A program made the position numbers and the translations under genes. 64,000 nucleotides of DNA from Schistocephalus solidus (lineage: Eukaryota > Platyhelminthes > Cestoda > Diphyllobothriidea > Diphyllobothriidae), in the NCBI GenBank assembly GCA_017591395.1, contig WEDG01001552.1:118016-182015 (forward strand). The letters are read 5' to 3'. The notes under the pieces are model-generated. The model worked only from the letters and a program-made list of their open reading frames with translations. It ran no database searches and had not been told where the DNA came from. Shown here piece after piece: positions 29,468-41,252 of this stretch. The first letter of the stretch is position 1. Each line of letters starts with the position of its first letter.

Positions 29468-31232
29468 ACTGCTCACAAGAGACATCAGGAAGGGGTGGTC
29501 CATGGCACGCTTACACGTTATCCGGCACTCAGGCTCATACGTCAACATCTCCCTCACGAGATCATACGCCAGCCTAGTGTTAAGATCAGGAGAGCAAAGC
29601 CAAGTTTCGCCGAGGGGCTTGAGATGTCTCCTTACGTAACGGCCATCGGAGCTGTCAACATCCCAATCCAACCGGTCATGCCGAAAGTACCTGCGTCTCC
29701 TTGAATTCCGAATCATTTGCTTTGGGAGAGGGCCGAGAACCCTCTCCATCATAGCGAGGTGCTCGAGGTTGTCGTGAGTCATGAAGAGACATTGTCCAGT
29801 CACGAGCTCGTATAGGATGCAGCCCACTGACCACACATCAGCGGGATAAGACCAGCCCTGCTCTAGAACAACCTCGGGGGCTCTGTAGTGCCGCGTCTGG
29901 ATTGTTGTAGGATGCCTCTCCCCCTCGACGACCGCAGAGCCAAGGTCTATAACCTTGATCCTAGGATCCTTAACGACACGCACATATCTGCCCTTCCGGT
30001 CGTTATAAACTTCCTCATAGTCAGCATCAAGAAACAAAATATTCTCAGGCTTCAAATCAGTGTGGCACATTCCTAGGTTGTGCATGAAGGTGACTGCCTC
30101 ACAAAGTTGGTAGGTGATAGAGGCAGCGTGCTCAGTAGGATATGGTTCGTAGTCATTTTGCTCAAGAAAACTAAATACGCTCGAGCTAAGTAATGGGAAA
30201 ACAATATAAAAATGTTTGTGCCATTCAAAAAAGTCAATAGTTACTATGCAGTTCGAACGGCAGTTTCGGTCGGCCTTTGAGATTGTATCAAGCACATCGA
30301 CCTCGTGCTTTGCGGCCTCCCGATAATCGTCCAACCTTTTCAACGCCTTCACGGCCACCAGTGAACGGGTGTGGCGATCAAGGCATTCAAGAACTTGTCC
30401 GAAGCTGCCCTCGCCTAAGACTTTACGGACCTCGAACCGATGCTTGATGACGTCACCGATGGGGACGACGGCGATCTGCTTGTTTCCCTTGTGATGCTCG
30501 TGGCTCTCCTTCCGTCGGGCCCTTTCTCTGCTTCGCCTTTGCCGCCTTTTGCCATGTCGACTGCTGACACGCTGAGACCGGGATGCGGAGGAACCGTGAC
30601 CGTCTTTAAGCCCGCGTGCCTTTGAGCGTGAGGAGCGGTGTTTTGACCCTAAGCTTTGACTGCGGCGACGACGCTCGTCATCGGAGCCACGTTGCGGCTG
30701 AGACCCCAGGTCACCGTTACGGAATCGAACAACCGGACTGCGAGGGCTACATTCGTGGAGAGCCGCGGCGTTAGGGGACGGCAGATCGGTCTGTCTGTCT
30801 CTCTTAACCGGCGCTTCGAGGTGTCTTGACTTACGGGGCGATACGTCATGAGAACTTAGCCTGCGCCTGAACCAACAGGGACAAAAACCACAATTTTAAG
30901 AAAACATCAGAAGAAAGCCAGGTTATCACATTGAAATAAATTCCGTCAAAACACGCGTGGCAGTATACAATTCTTCCCCAAAAGTACCTTTTGTTAGATT
31001 TTTCAGTTTTACAAATTTTAGGTTCGGAACAGCCATATCCAGAAGAGTTATTCTTCGAATCGGTAGACGATTTTCTTTTTCGACGGGACGAGGGGGTACT
31101 AGTCGATGAAGAACCTGAAGAGCCAGAGAGGTTGCGTGTACTTTGGCCACGGTAACGGAAATCGTAGCAGCATCTGTGGTTACTATGTGACCTGTGCCTG
31201 CATTGCGCAGAAGAGGGAGCGTTGGCCACCAT
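29462..31232 (-). CDS. LAMMER/CLK-type protein kinase, two exons
   Basis: This is a dual-specificity kinase of the CLK family, whose members phosphorylate SR splicing factors in the nucleus. Exon A is 31232..30988 and exon B 30866..29462. The 121-nt intron (30987..30867) has GT-AG borders and the junction keeps phase, giving 549 residues. The N-terminal 215 residues are basic and Ser/Arg-rich, as in CLKs. The kinase domain follows: GEGSFG loop, VAVKAL lysine (about residue 255), HTDLKPEN catalytic loop (about 352), DLG in place of DFG (about 389), TRHYRAPE, and the family signature EHLAMMER (about 450). It ends [11 protein letters not shown]. The start is the first ATG of exon A; a further upstream exon cannot be excluded. 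It is convergent with MSH5. Confidence 0.9.
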
Positions 31233-31239
31233 CACTGTC

Positions 31240-32200
31240 GTACAAGTATAGAAACCGAAACTCTGAGTTGAACCAATTGATTATAACAAGCCGAGGATAT
31301 CAAGAATTCGAAAGGTTTCCAAGTTGATAAAGTTTAACTGTCTTAACTTTTGGCTATAAAATTGGGTACTTTCCCAAAGAATTCAAGGTTGAAGGAAGCT
31401 TCAGCATTTTTTACATGGTCAAATAAAGTGGAGCCAATTCGGTTAAAATAATCGTGCTGCTAAAAGTATAAGCTGAATATAAATGCGTGTTCAGTCAAAA
31501 ACTTGGAAGAAATTAACCTGAGAAGAAATGGTGGGAATTGCTGTAATGCTTATTTTTTGCATGTGTGATAATGGAAGTGCTTAGTAATGCAGAAAAACTG
31601 CACAATCTGCACGTATTTTGGCACGGGCTTTATGATCCTTTACCAGAAGGTTATTGTGTAAACTTACAGCTGTCCTTAATCATCTGAGTTGAAGAAACGG
31701 ACCCAGAAACTGCGAGATAACAGGGGTGACGGTAATAGATCGTTCGAAACGCAATAAATCAATGTGAATGGATTTTTATTTTTTGTTTTGTTCTCTCGTT
31801 GGTATTATTAACGGGATCTAATAGTTTTGTTGCTCTCTATGCAAAGTACATTCCTACGTTCAAGCTTGTTGGCTTTACTGTTTTGCTGTGAGGCTAAATA
31901 TTTTGACGACCTGCTGAGTGATAGTAGCCTATCTTGTGTCATAAATAGGCAAATGGAGTTATACGAGATTAAGTGTGCAAAATTATGTTTTGGGACCTTA
32001 TTTGTCTTCAGAACTGTCTTATATCAGTTAACGATAACAGAGCGGATTTATCAAATAACGCAGCAACGTTAAAAGCGGCAATCCGGGGCACTGGGCCATT
32101 TTGAGTGCCTTAGCACGACGGACACTATACAGAAATAAGTCTTGTAAAAAGTATTCAATAAAAGCGCAATGCATAATTTAAAATTTAAAAACTACTAGGT
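31240..32200. other. Interval upstream of the kinase
   Basis: AT-rich, without recognised coding text. It would contain the kinase promoter or 5' UTR if the start at 31232 is right. I could not identify a core promoter. Confidence 0.35.
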
Positions 32201-32649
32201 GCGTCATTTTAAATCGCTTTCGAATTTCAGCTCCTTTGCGTTTACGAAGTTTGAGTATCTACCTTAGTGTAGAAGACATGTTGCTTTTGATTAAGTCTCG
32301 ATTGAATGTTCCAGTCTCTAAATTTGGAAGTTATTTTCTTGGACTTGACGATTCTGTGGCTATCCAAATATTCCTTAACTGAGAATTCCTCCACGTCCAG
32401 CACGTTATCCCAACGAGAATAACAAGCTTCAAAGTTCACCTGCTTCCAAAATTCATGTCAACGGTTTGCTGCTTTAATCTGCTTTCAATCGGGACGGAGA
32501 TGTCACAGCAAATGCTGAGTCGTTGCATGCTTCTTAGAAGTTTGACTTCCAAATATTTTTGCACCATAGTCCATTTATTTAAGAAGATTTATAAATTAAA
32601 TGTCTTCGCATACAATCCTAAGAGGTATGGAAAACACAGAGGCTCACGA

Positions 32650-32750
32650 TTTATCTGCGCGGAAGAAAAAAATTGGCGGTGCAGGGCGGAAGTTAAACCC
32701 GCGTGGTAGATACATGTGGTAACGCACCTAACCCCTGCGCCACATTCTCA
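32650..32750 (-). other. Antisense tRNA-like module in CR1-A
   Basis: On the - strand: GTGGCGCAGGGGTTAGGTGC (A-box region), then ACCACATGTATCTACCACGC and GCGGGTTTAACTTCCGC (B-box-like), followed by ACCGCCAATTTTTT. The spacing suits a tRNA. It is homologous to the module at 41.1-41.25 kb. Confidence 0.55.
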
Positions 32751-34219
32751 TGGGAAATCGGTAAAAAATTGTACATCAACAGAAAAAAAATGACAAAGAC
32801 AGATATTCTGCTACTACCTCTCCTCCTGCCAAGCGGGAAAAAAAGCCCGATAAAACTAAGGAATGTCACCTACGAGGACGAAAAGTGAATGGGGTGTTTA
32901 AATCTCTTGCAGAAATTCCTTTTAATGGAGAAAGAGATAAGTAACTTTAAACAAGAAATGGCCGATCTAAAAGAGAAAGTTCATTGTTCACCCGAAAAAA
33001 AACACCCGTAATAACGAGAAATATAACCAAATAAATTACGTATGTTAATATAGCTTCCTCAAGAATACTTAATGAAGAGTTGAAAGACATTGCATCTACA
33101 GAGCTCAATCAATCGGTACACATTTGCTTCCTTCGAAAGTGAGATCAAACCAGCTCATACTCCTTACTACTGTCATCCAGCTCATACAGAAGCAGTCATG
33201 TTCTGGATACAAAAACATATGCGACACCGTTGACGGATGATACAAAAAAAGGGTGAAATTGGAGAGCTCGTCAAATTTGCCGGACCGAAGACGAAGAATT
33301 TGAAGTTGAATATGGCCACGATGCTTTCGGAAAAAATGGGTTTAAACTCCGAAAAAGTTCGTTCTTACCGATAGATGCTCAAGCGGAATCCTCTGTTGGT
33401 GATACAGGAGCAAGTGCAGGACGAATTGGCAAAGTTCCCAAAGGGATTCACCATTAACTTTAGGAATCGTTGCTCGTACTGACGCAAATAACATCGTCCA
33501 CCAGAGTGGAATTCTTCCTTATACTGATGCTCTATCAACAAATCAGAACTTAAAGTCACCAAACAGACTGTTCGACAGAAAACGCAATCTCGTTATTAAA
33601 GGGGCTCAGAAGTCCATATCTCTGATTGCAAAGGAAAGGGAAGAACATGACCTCAGTCTTTTCAGAGAATACTCCTTTTCAATTCTTAAAGATGGCGAAT
33701 GCGTTACCGTGCACAAAGCATTCCGTTTAGGGAAAGCGGGTGTTTCACATGAACTATCATCACCGAGGCCTCTTAAAATCATTCTTGAAAACGATGTTCA
33801 GGCTTCACGCCCCCTAGAACAGAGAATGGCTCTCCGTAGCTCACACAGGGATGGGTTTTGTTTCAGCCGGATTACGAACCCACGGAAAGGCACAAAAGGA
33901 GGATACTAAGAACAGAACTGAAGAGGAGAACCGAACAGGGGGAAAATGGCTTTAAATAAAGGGCGGGGAAATAAAAGGGACGAAGAGGTCTTTCTTGTGG
34001 CAGACCCCGTACATCATCAAGATGGGTCCTCGCCAAGAGGAAGTACACTTAATACGAAAAAAACCAAATATACAGAGCTCGTATAACAACAGGAAGGCGC
34101 TCCAGAACGTAGTTGACGACCACTTATCAGAACTCAGCGTGGGCGGGATGGACATCAGTTTGTCTTGCAAAGCACTGACAGACTCAAGCATTAAATCGCA
34201 CGAAATGAGCTAAAGTCTA

Positions 34220-34910
34220 TATGGAGGAGTTACCCAGTGTTAATTGGAATTTTTGTATGCAAATGCACAGAGTCTCCTTTTGAAAATAGACGAACTCAAG
34301 GCACTAGTATCAGACCGAACCCCCGATGTCCTTGCCATTACGGAAATGTGGCTCAAAGCCGAACTCATAGATAGCGAGGTTTCGATAGATCGATACCAGC
34401 TCTTTCGAATAGACCGAGAAAAAAGACAGGGAGGTGGAGTGGCCGTATGCACTAGGATGGGAATATCGGCAGCCAAACGAGCGCCCGCCATCTTTCTTGC
34501 ATTTATTTTTTCCTGGATAAAGATTTAAAAGGATTGTTCGCAAAACCTACAATTATTGGGGATCTACAGACGACGAAACATTCCAAGTGCAGCTGCTGAG
34601 TCACCCCTTCATTTGGTCAAGGAAGTAGCAAGTCGTCAGGATGTGCTTATTGCTGGAGATTTCCATGCACCTACAATAGACTGGGTACATCTGAAAGTTG
34701 ATGGTTCACCAACTTCCGATTGTCCGCAAGCTAATGGATCTCACTCTCGGCCAATTTCTGTTTCAGAAGGTTAACATACCAACGAGATTAAGAGAGAACA
34801 AGAGAGCCAATTGCCTGGACCTAATATTAAAGAAGGACTTCTCTAACATTGATTTGGCGTATTTTATGGCACCCCTCGGTAAGGGTGACCATAGTACGCT
34901 GATGTGAGAT
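34220..34910 (+). pseudogene. CR1-A endonuclease
   Basis: Motifs run in order: FLYANAQSLLLKIDELKALV, PDVLAITEMWLK, IDRYQLFRIDREKRQGGGVAV, a frameshift near 34.5 kb, then VASRQDVLIAGDFHAPTIDW (GDFN is GDFH), a second frame change near 34.7 kb, and the final SDH-like motif as GDHSTLM. The order matches LINE APE endonucleases. Confidence 0.78.
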
Positions 34911-35419
34911 TGCTCCCTTTATTATAAGTGCCAGAAGAGAATGCAAGGCAAACGAAATGTATGACAGGCCGATTGTAACGCGATCAAAAAAGAAATGACT
35001 TCCGTGAAATGGGATTGTTTGCTCAGAGTGAATCGGGAGGATGAATGGCAATCGTTTAAGACGATTTCACTCGATCTGATTGAACGCTTTTGTCACTTAA
35101 AGGTGAAAAAATACAAGTCGCCTTGCCTGGTTAACAAGAGAACTTAACAGGCAGTTTAAAGAAGAAAAATAAAAAAATTGATGGTATCAAGGAAACCGGG
35201 TCAGCAGAGCATCTCGAGGAAATTCGTCAACAACGAAATAATGTCAAAAAATGATTCATCAGGCAAGGAAGAACTATTAGTCAAGAATTATCCAGTAGGC
35301 GGAAAATAAGCCTAAAATTTTATTCCATTATATCAGTAGTAGATTAAAAATTAAGTACCCAGTCGCAGTACTTATGCATGGGAATGGTGTTTAAGTCGTT
35401 GAAAATTGCAAGAAATCCA

Positions 35420-36097
35420 AGCACTTGGGTCGGTTCTTTTCCTCGGTATTCCTTAGAGAACCTGAAATTCAGCTTGACTATGTCAACGGTGATGTTATAA
35501 ACGCCAGTCCAGGGCTTGAAAGCATCCTGTCCCTGAACCTCTCGTGGAACGAGAACTGCAAAATCTCAAAAAAGCCAAGTCATCTTGTCCCGACGATTTA
35601 CCTGCAAATTTATTTACAGAACTGGCTGATGAACTCTCCAAACCACTAGCACATATATTCAATTCGTTATTTGAATCAGGGAAACTGCCATCCGAATGGA
35701 AGGCGGCAAACATATACCCCATGAACAAGAGTGAGGCTCGATCTAATGTCAACAATGATCGGCCTGTCAGCCTTACCACCATTTGCTGTAAAATAATCGA
35801 ATCAATAATTAAGAAGGCGAACATAAATCTCGTTGAGGACAACCGATTACTCTCAGAGCTCCAGCATGGCTTCAGATAGAATCGCTACCACCTCTCCAGT
35901 TTGTTGCTCTCCACAGCACAGTGGACACGCGCAGTGGACGAAGATGATAAGGTTGACGTCATCTACACTGATTTCAAGAAGAGGTTTGACAGTGTCCCAC
36001 ACAAACGTCTTATCTATAAATTATCTGAAATTTGCATAAGAGGAATGCTGCTTACATGGATTGCAGATTTTCTTACAGGAAGATTGCAATCAAGGTA
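35420..36097 (+). pseudogene. CR1-A reverse transcriptase, truncated
   Basis: PLVERELQNLKKAKS-like text and DDLPANLFTELADELSKPLA, then FESGKLPSEWKAANIYPM, NNDRPVSLTTICCKIIESII and LQHGFR. In another frame come AVDEDDKVDVIYTDFKKRFD and SVPHKRLIYKLSE. It ends before the ADD motif. Confidence 0.8.
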
Positions 36098-36439
36098 AAG
36101 TTCGAGGTCAAGGTAATGGCCGAAGGCAGTTGGTGCAAATTCGAAGATAAGTTAATTCTAGAATTTCAAACCAATTTCTTCGATTCCTGTTGAAAATAAA
36201 GCTTACTGTTTGACAATTTATTGTATTTCTACCTCATTATCAACTGCACACACCTGGAGTTATTGCAATTGATTAAGGGCAAATATACGGTTTTAAACTT
36301 TTTCACCCTACATAGCCTCATTAAAGGTCTCACAGATTTACGTCAAAAGGACGGAATCTAAAGGTTAATCACTAGAAATAAAGTTCAAATTTTGTAAGTT
36401 TACCTTATTTCCAGCGAAAAATAATTTGCAGCAGCTGGT

Positions 36440-36550
36440 ATACCAGTTGATATTTTTATTTTATTTTATTTATTTATTGCCAGTTTACAGGCAAGGTCAA
36501 AAAATATATATATATATACAGTAGAGGGTCAAGCTGACAGAGGGTCATCC
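36440..36550 (-). mobile_element. 3' tail fragment of a C2-type LINE
   Basis: TTTATTTATTGCCAGTTTAC, GGCAAGGTCAAAAA and TACAGTAGAGGGTCAAGCTG are the exact complement of the 3' end of the LINE at 52.02-52.09 kb. A TA run interrupts it. It is a short 5'-truncated insertion. Confidence 0.8.
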
Positions 36551-36656
36551 TGCATAGCCTGTTCGCTAATTGTATTTTCAGTTTCAACTCGTTACCTAGC
36601 AGATTTTGCTTGCAGTGCTTTGCTTAAAAAACATATATAAAATACCCTAATAACAA

Positions 36657-36746
36657 TTCGGACGCGAATCGGATCCGATAGTACGAATTTTCGGACGCTA
36701 ATCGGATCCGACCATGACTTAGAATTCGGACGCGAATCGGATCCGA
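36657..36746. repeat. Three 22-nt direct repeats (subterminal repeats?)
   Basis: TTCGGACGCGAATCGGATCC(GA) occurs at 36657-36678, 36690-36711 (one mismatch) and 36725-36746, with a 33-35 nt period. Each contains the palindrome TCGGATCCGA. They lie downstream of the DNA transposon genes and could be transposase-binding subterminal repeats. Confidence 0.75.
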
Positions 36747-37159
36747 AAAATTTGTATCTCGTTTTTAAACCGCACAGCGGAACCCCTTACTCCTTTGGTT
36801 GACGCCCATACTAGCTAAACGGTTAAAAAATGATCCCCTTTACATTCTAATCGAATAGTTATTGATGATAAGGTGATTCGCGGAAGACTGAGTGAGCAAG
36901 TAAAATATATTTTGTTTAAAAATATGCAAAGCGTAAGTGTACAAAAATAAATCTCATAAATTTCTCCTAATCAGTAGTCCTGTGTTGATGGACCCGGCAA
37001 TCCCTCAGCCGTTTCATAAGGTATCCATCCTGTAATGAAAAGACAATAAAATTAGTGATGATGAGTAAGCAATGCGCATGTTTTTATATAGTAAATGTTT
37101 GTATACAACGTTGATAATTAAAATCTACTTACCGTCAGCACAGTGCCCCTGGGTTACCT

Positions 37160-38050
37160 TTAAGCCCCTTTTCTGCAGTCGGTCATATGCCTTTTAAAGG
37201 CATTTTTGAAAGCTCGTTCCAGCTGCAATTTATCCGCCTTTTGCGGAATATTCCAAAGATTGAACAAGTCTGCGGTGCACATGAATAAGTTAATAATGAG
37301 AAATTTCTTACCCAAAAGAATTCCGTATAAAGGGGAAAGGAAAAGGCCTGCTTGTTCTGGTGCCGACCGTAGAAAGTTAATCGGTAGGTCACCTCATCGG
37401 CGAAGAGGGTGGTGAAAATGCGATCAGCAAAATTGCTGACGCTATCAACACCAAGGGAGGCCAAATGGGTAACCTAGGTAGACGGTAAGTAATGCCCAGC
37501 CAACCTACCAATTGCTGCCTATATGCCCTGTCTGCGACGGCTTTGGTCAGGGCATCTACTTCTTCAAGGGTCGACATTTGCTGTACAATCGGACCCCTTG
37601 CAGTAGGCTGGGGCGCATGTGTACCGTAAGTACCAATGTGCTCATCCAGCCGATGACGTGTGGCCGCCACCTCCAATTTCAAAGCCTGCTAAAGTCTTAT
37701 TTGTTGCATTTGGCTTTGCATTATCCATCTAAGACTTGCTTTGATGGCTGATCAGCTGAATTGTCTTGTTTGTTTACCACGTCGCCTCTTTCGTTGCGCC
37801 GAATCACGTCTAGGAAGATTATATATTGAAGGTAATGGCTTACCCGCACGTAGAGGAGACTTGGCGATAGGCATAGTGATGCTGGAACCGCTGCTACCAG
37901 ATGAATTTTCCTAAAAAAGGTAACGGTTGTAATTGTTCTGCGTACCGATGACGACGAGAGGGACGGGATGTTCGTAACGAAAACGTTGGAATCTTTAGGA
38001 CATTTCTTAGTCCTTCTGGGACGACCAGTATGAAATCCATCGTCAGACAT
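37160..38050 (-). pseudogene. DUF4806-type accessory protein of the DNA transposon, with micro-introns
   Basis: The start is ATG at 38050 (MSDDGFHTGRPRRTKK). Introns of 35 nt (37945..37911), 34 nt (37843..37810) and 35 nt (37508..37474) have GT-AG ends and join coding text in phase. The middle part is a coiled coil (LKLEVAATRHRLDEHIGTYG), then the DUF4806-like core: STLEEVDALTKAVADRAYRQ, HLASLGVDSVSNFADRIF, FADEVTYRLTFYGR. After another intron comes FNLWNIPQKADKLQLERAFK, ending at TAA 37160-37162. A stop near 37.70 kb (TAG before the coiled coil) and an uncertain junction near 37.31 kb suggest decay. Confidence 0.65.
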
Positions 38051-38294
38051 AATGAGCTACAACCCAAAAGGAAAAATAGGGATTAGGAATGCAAAAACTA
38101 TCTAATTATTCACTGTCCACGAATCAATAGCGGCGGGACTGTTGGGTTATAGGATTGGTGGACAGCGACCGTTGAACGGTGAGAGTTACAGTGAGAAAAA
38201 AACCTACTACGAGAATATGAGGGAAAGTTACCGTCTAAACGCATTCTTCAAAATATTTATCATGTTTGCGGCATGCTTGGCTGATTCCATGATG

Positions 38295-40306
38295 TCAATC
38301 CTCGGTGTCCCATCGTCCATTGATTTCGATTAAGACCAGGTGACCGTTTAAGGGGAAGCATGCGTATTTCCGGACGGTGGACGGCAATGGGTTTGTTTTG
38401 AGTACGTTCCCTAATCTAGCTTTATAAACGTTAATAAATGACGAGTTCTCAGGATAATCAAAAAAATCCTCGACAATTTCATATTCTACAAACACTAAGC
38501 CTATGTCACCACTCGAATAGCGGAAAATATTCTGCACACATACTAATTTATCGCCTACCATAAGTGACCCATTTGATGGCGTCGTACCAAATATTACGCT
38601 TTTGTTCTTAATATACCGAAACTCTGTAAACGAACCACCAGATGGTGGTAGTGGCCCGTCGCGGTGTTCATAGGAAGAAGTCCATTCTGATAGACCAATT
38701 AACGGCCGCCACTCTGCCTGCAATTCTCCTAGCCTATGGACAACTTGCTGAAGTGGCTGTGATGGTTTCCTAAACATGCGCTTCATTTTTCCTAGATAAC
38801 TTTCAAATGGAAAAGACGAGAAACTATCAAGAGGACATTTTCGTTGGACATCATCTGGTAGCTGAACAATGCTGTGAAAATTGTACACCATTTCCGACTT
38901 ACCATATAAGGACGAATATTTTTCGACAAACATTTTCAACAGTTGCCTACAGTAGGGCACCCATTCTTTGCACGAATGGGGACGAACAAGACAGCGTATT
39001 GCCGTGAACAATAGTACAAGTGCTTCCAATATCTTTTGTGAAGGACATCTTTAAGGACGACTTTACCGGTGTACAGTAGAAACTGACGCAGTTCAGTGCC
39101 CTTCCAGGTATCGTTATCAGTAATAGACCTTGCGCACTGTGAAAATTCCCGTGGCAAGTAGGCATTAAGTGACTTTAATCTATCATTCACCGTAGATATT
39201 TCCTCAGGCGACAACCGGAAATGAACTTCTCTTGGTCTTTTCAGCCACAAGTTAAGAATACGTCACATTACACCCAGGTAAACTAAATGTAGAGGAGCTA
39301 AAGGAAAGGAAGTAATCATTCTCACCTTACATGCTAGCAATGGTGAAGTGCCGATACGATGGCAGTCATCTATTACGGAGAGGAAATCGGCATCCGTCCT
39401 CAAACGCTCTGAGACGCTATTATATACTACTTTATCTACGTAATCGCCTTTAACACAACACCTCTTACAGCCATAATATGCGTTCACATTCTTAATTTGC
39501 TTAATAAAAGCTCTCGCTTGAGCATCGCAAATTACAGCCGCTAAACGAAACCCAAGGGACCTCTTGATATGTTTGACACGCAGACCATATCTGGCCAAAG
39601 ATTTTAACTCTTTAGCGAGCGGCATACAGAAAGTTTGTACATCTGAGGGCTTTCCAAAACCACAGTAAATTCCCACAACGAATATTTCACTAACAAAGGG
39701 CTTCGTGATTATACCTAGGATAGGCCAAAACCCGCGCTTAGTTTTCTTATGTATGGGGAGCCCATCAATAGCTAAATAAGTTACAACACTATTGCCTATT
39801 AGACGCCTGGTAGGGTCTCGAAACTGCTCAGTTAACTGTTTTACAAGTCCTAAATGAACGTACTCACCACTGCCCATTGCCGTTACCATTGAACCATCAC
39901 TTACCCCACCCAACGGCTTTCGTGCGTCTGCAGGAAGGTCAGAGGTCAGCCGTCTGATAATTTTCAGAAGACTGCTGAGATGAATCAATGGTATACGCGA
40001 GCGTATTGCCCATGAACTCATAGCCTCTCGAACCTTAGGTTCCTCTTCAATTGTAGGTGTGCTTGAAGATTTGTTTGCGGCCACGTCAGATATATCTGAC
40101 GTCCAACTTGTCTCATAATCAACAGAGGAAATCACAGAGTCGGAGTCATCATATGAGGAACTAGAGGAAGAGGTCAGATGCCACGACGATGAAGCTGAGT
40201 CAGACGGATACATTTCCCTCATATTCTCGGAAATTTGACGTAAATCAGCCAGAAAGCCTTTCTGGGCACGTCTACTAAGTGTTCTCTCAGATACTGCTCT
40301 AAACAT
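38295..40306 (-). pseudogene. CMC/EnSpm-like transposase, one stop and one frameshift
   Basis: The first 347 codons have a Ser-rich acidic N-terminal part, then VTYLAIDGLPIHKKTKRGFW and PILGIITKPFV, a CDAQARAFIKQIK motif with a CxxC pair (YYGCKRCC), and PLAPLHLVYLGVM. An in-frame TGA (39263-39265) follows, then RILNLWLK and LLYTGKVVLKDVL; a frameshift near 39.03 kb precedes ALVLLFTAIRCLV, MVYNFHSIVQLPDDV and CPLDSFSSFPFESYLGKMKR. This order matches the transposase of invertebrate CMC-type elements as I remember it. Catalytic residues were not assigned. Confidence 0.65.
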
Positions 40307-41051
40307 TCTGTAAAAAAGAAAAAAAGGTCAGTATAGACAGAACAGGGGTACAGGCAGTTAAACGACCGCGTAGCAGCAAGACAGCACAGGAAATGGCGTG
40401 GCACGGCACGCGGGATTGACAGCTCAGTGCCCGATCGATTTGCCAATACCGATGCGCGCATTCTTTTGCGGCCTTAGCGACGCGTCATCGAGGTGCACTA
40501 GCAACCAATCAAATTCCACATGCGATTGACTTACGACCGTTCGAGCCTCGAATCGTATTTCATTGCTATTAGGGATATTACATATTTTATTCCGCAAAAC
40601 GTCACTTGTGAAAATTTTCCTTTCGTATTATCGATTTAAAAAATACTTATATATGCGTCGTTTGAAATTGCTTTCGAATTTCCGCTCCTTTGAGTTTACG
40701 AAGTTTTAGTCTCTACCTTAGTGTAGAAGACACGTTGATTTGGAATAAATCTTGAGTGGATTGTCTAGTCTCTAAATTGGGGAAATATTTTCTTGGACTT
40801 AACGATTCTGCAGCTATCCAAATATTCCATCACTGAGGATTATTCCACGTACAGGACATTATCCCTACGAGAAATACAAGCTTCAACGTTCACTTGCTTC
40901 CAAATTCACGCCAGCGGTGTGCTGCTCTAATCTGCTTTCAATAAGGGAGGGAGAAGTCGCTTATTAGAAGTCTGACTGCTGAATACTATTGCATCCTAGC
41001 CCAGTTATTTAAGAGGATTTATAAATTTAATGCATTCGAATACAGTCCTAA

Positions 41052-41213
41052 GACGCTCAGGACTCATCTGTGCGTAGGAAGAAAATTCGCGGCACGGGTA
41101 GGTCTCGAACACAGGTCGCAGACTCATGTGGCGACGCTCAGGACTCATCTGTGCGTAGGAAGAAAATTCGCGGCACGGGTAGGTCTCGAACACAGGTCGC
41201 AGACTCATGTGGC
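41052..41213 (+). repeat. Perfect tandem duplication, 81 bp x 2
   Basis: Units 41052-41132 and 41133-41213 (beginning GACGCTCAGGACTCATCTGT) appear identical. The length is a multiple of three. The unit contains most of an antisense tRNA-like sequence including its B-box. Confidence 0.93.
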
Positions 41214-41252
41214 GACGCACATAACCACTGTGCTACGTCCTCACGAGAATTT
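41080..41252 (-). other. Antisense tRNA-like module in CR1-B
   Basis: On the - strand: GTAGCACAGTGGTTATGTGC (A-box TAGCACAGTGG), CGCCACATGAGTCTGCGACC, and B-box GTGTTCGAGACC, then CCCGTGCCGCGAATTTTC. The length and box spacing fit a tRNA. The 81-bp duplication repeats its 3' half including the B-box. Confidence 0.65.

Larger units (their letters stand above)
32201..36097 (+). mobile_element. CR1-like LINE, copy A, 3'-truncated
   Basis: Its 5' region (GCGTCATTTTAAATCGCTTT, then CTACCTTAGTGTAGAAGACA) is shared with elements at 40655 and 47334. ORF1 remnants occupy 32.7-33.95 kb, the endonuclease 34.24-34.9 kb, and the RT 35.4-36.1 kb. It stops in the RT palm at about 36097 (ADFLTGRLQSR), so it lacks the ADD box and the 3' tail. 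It is badly damaged throughout. Confidence 0.8.
36650..40470 (-). mobile_element. CMC/EnSpm-like DNA transposon
   Basis: It has two - strand genes in tandem: a transposase-like pseudogene (40306..38295) and a DUF4806-type accessory gene (38050..37160) with micro-introns. Downstream lie three 22-nt repeats. I could not define terminal inverted repeats or target duplications. The element sits between CR1-A and CR1-B. Confidence 0.6.

Noticed and set aside
36500..36525. TA run as a possible origin or promoter
   Set aside because: It is a simple repeat inside a LINE tail fragment.
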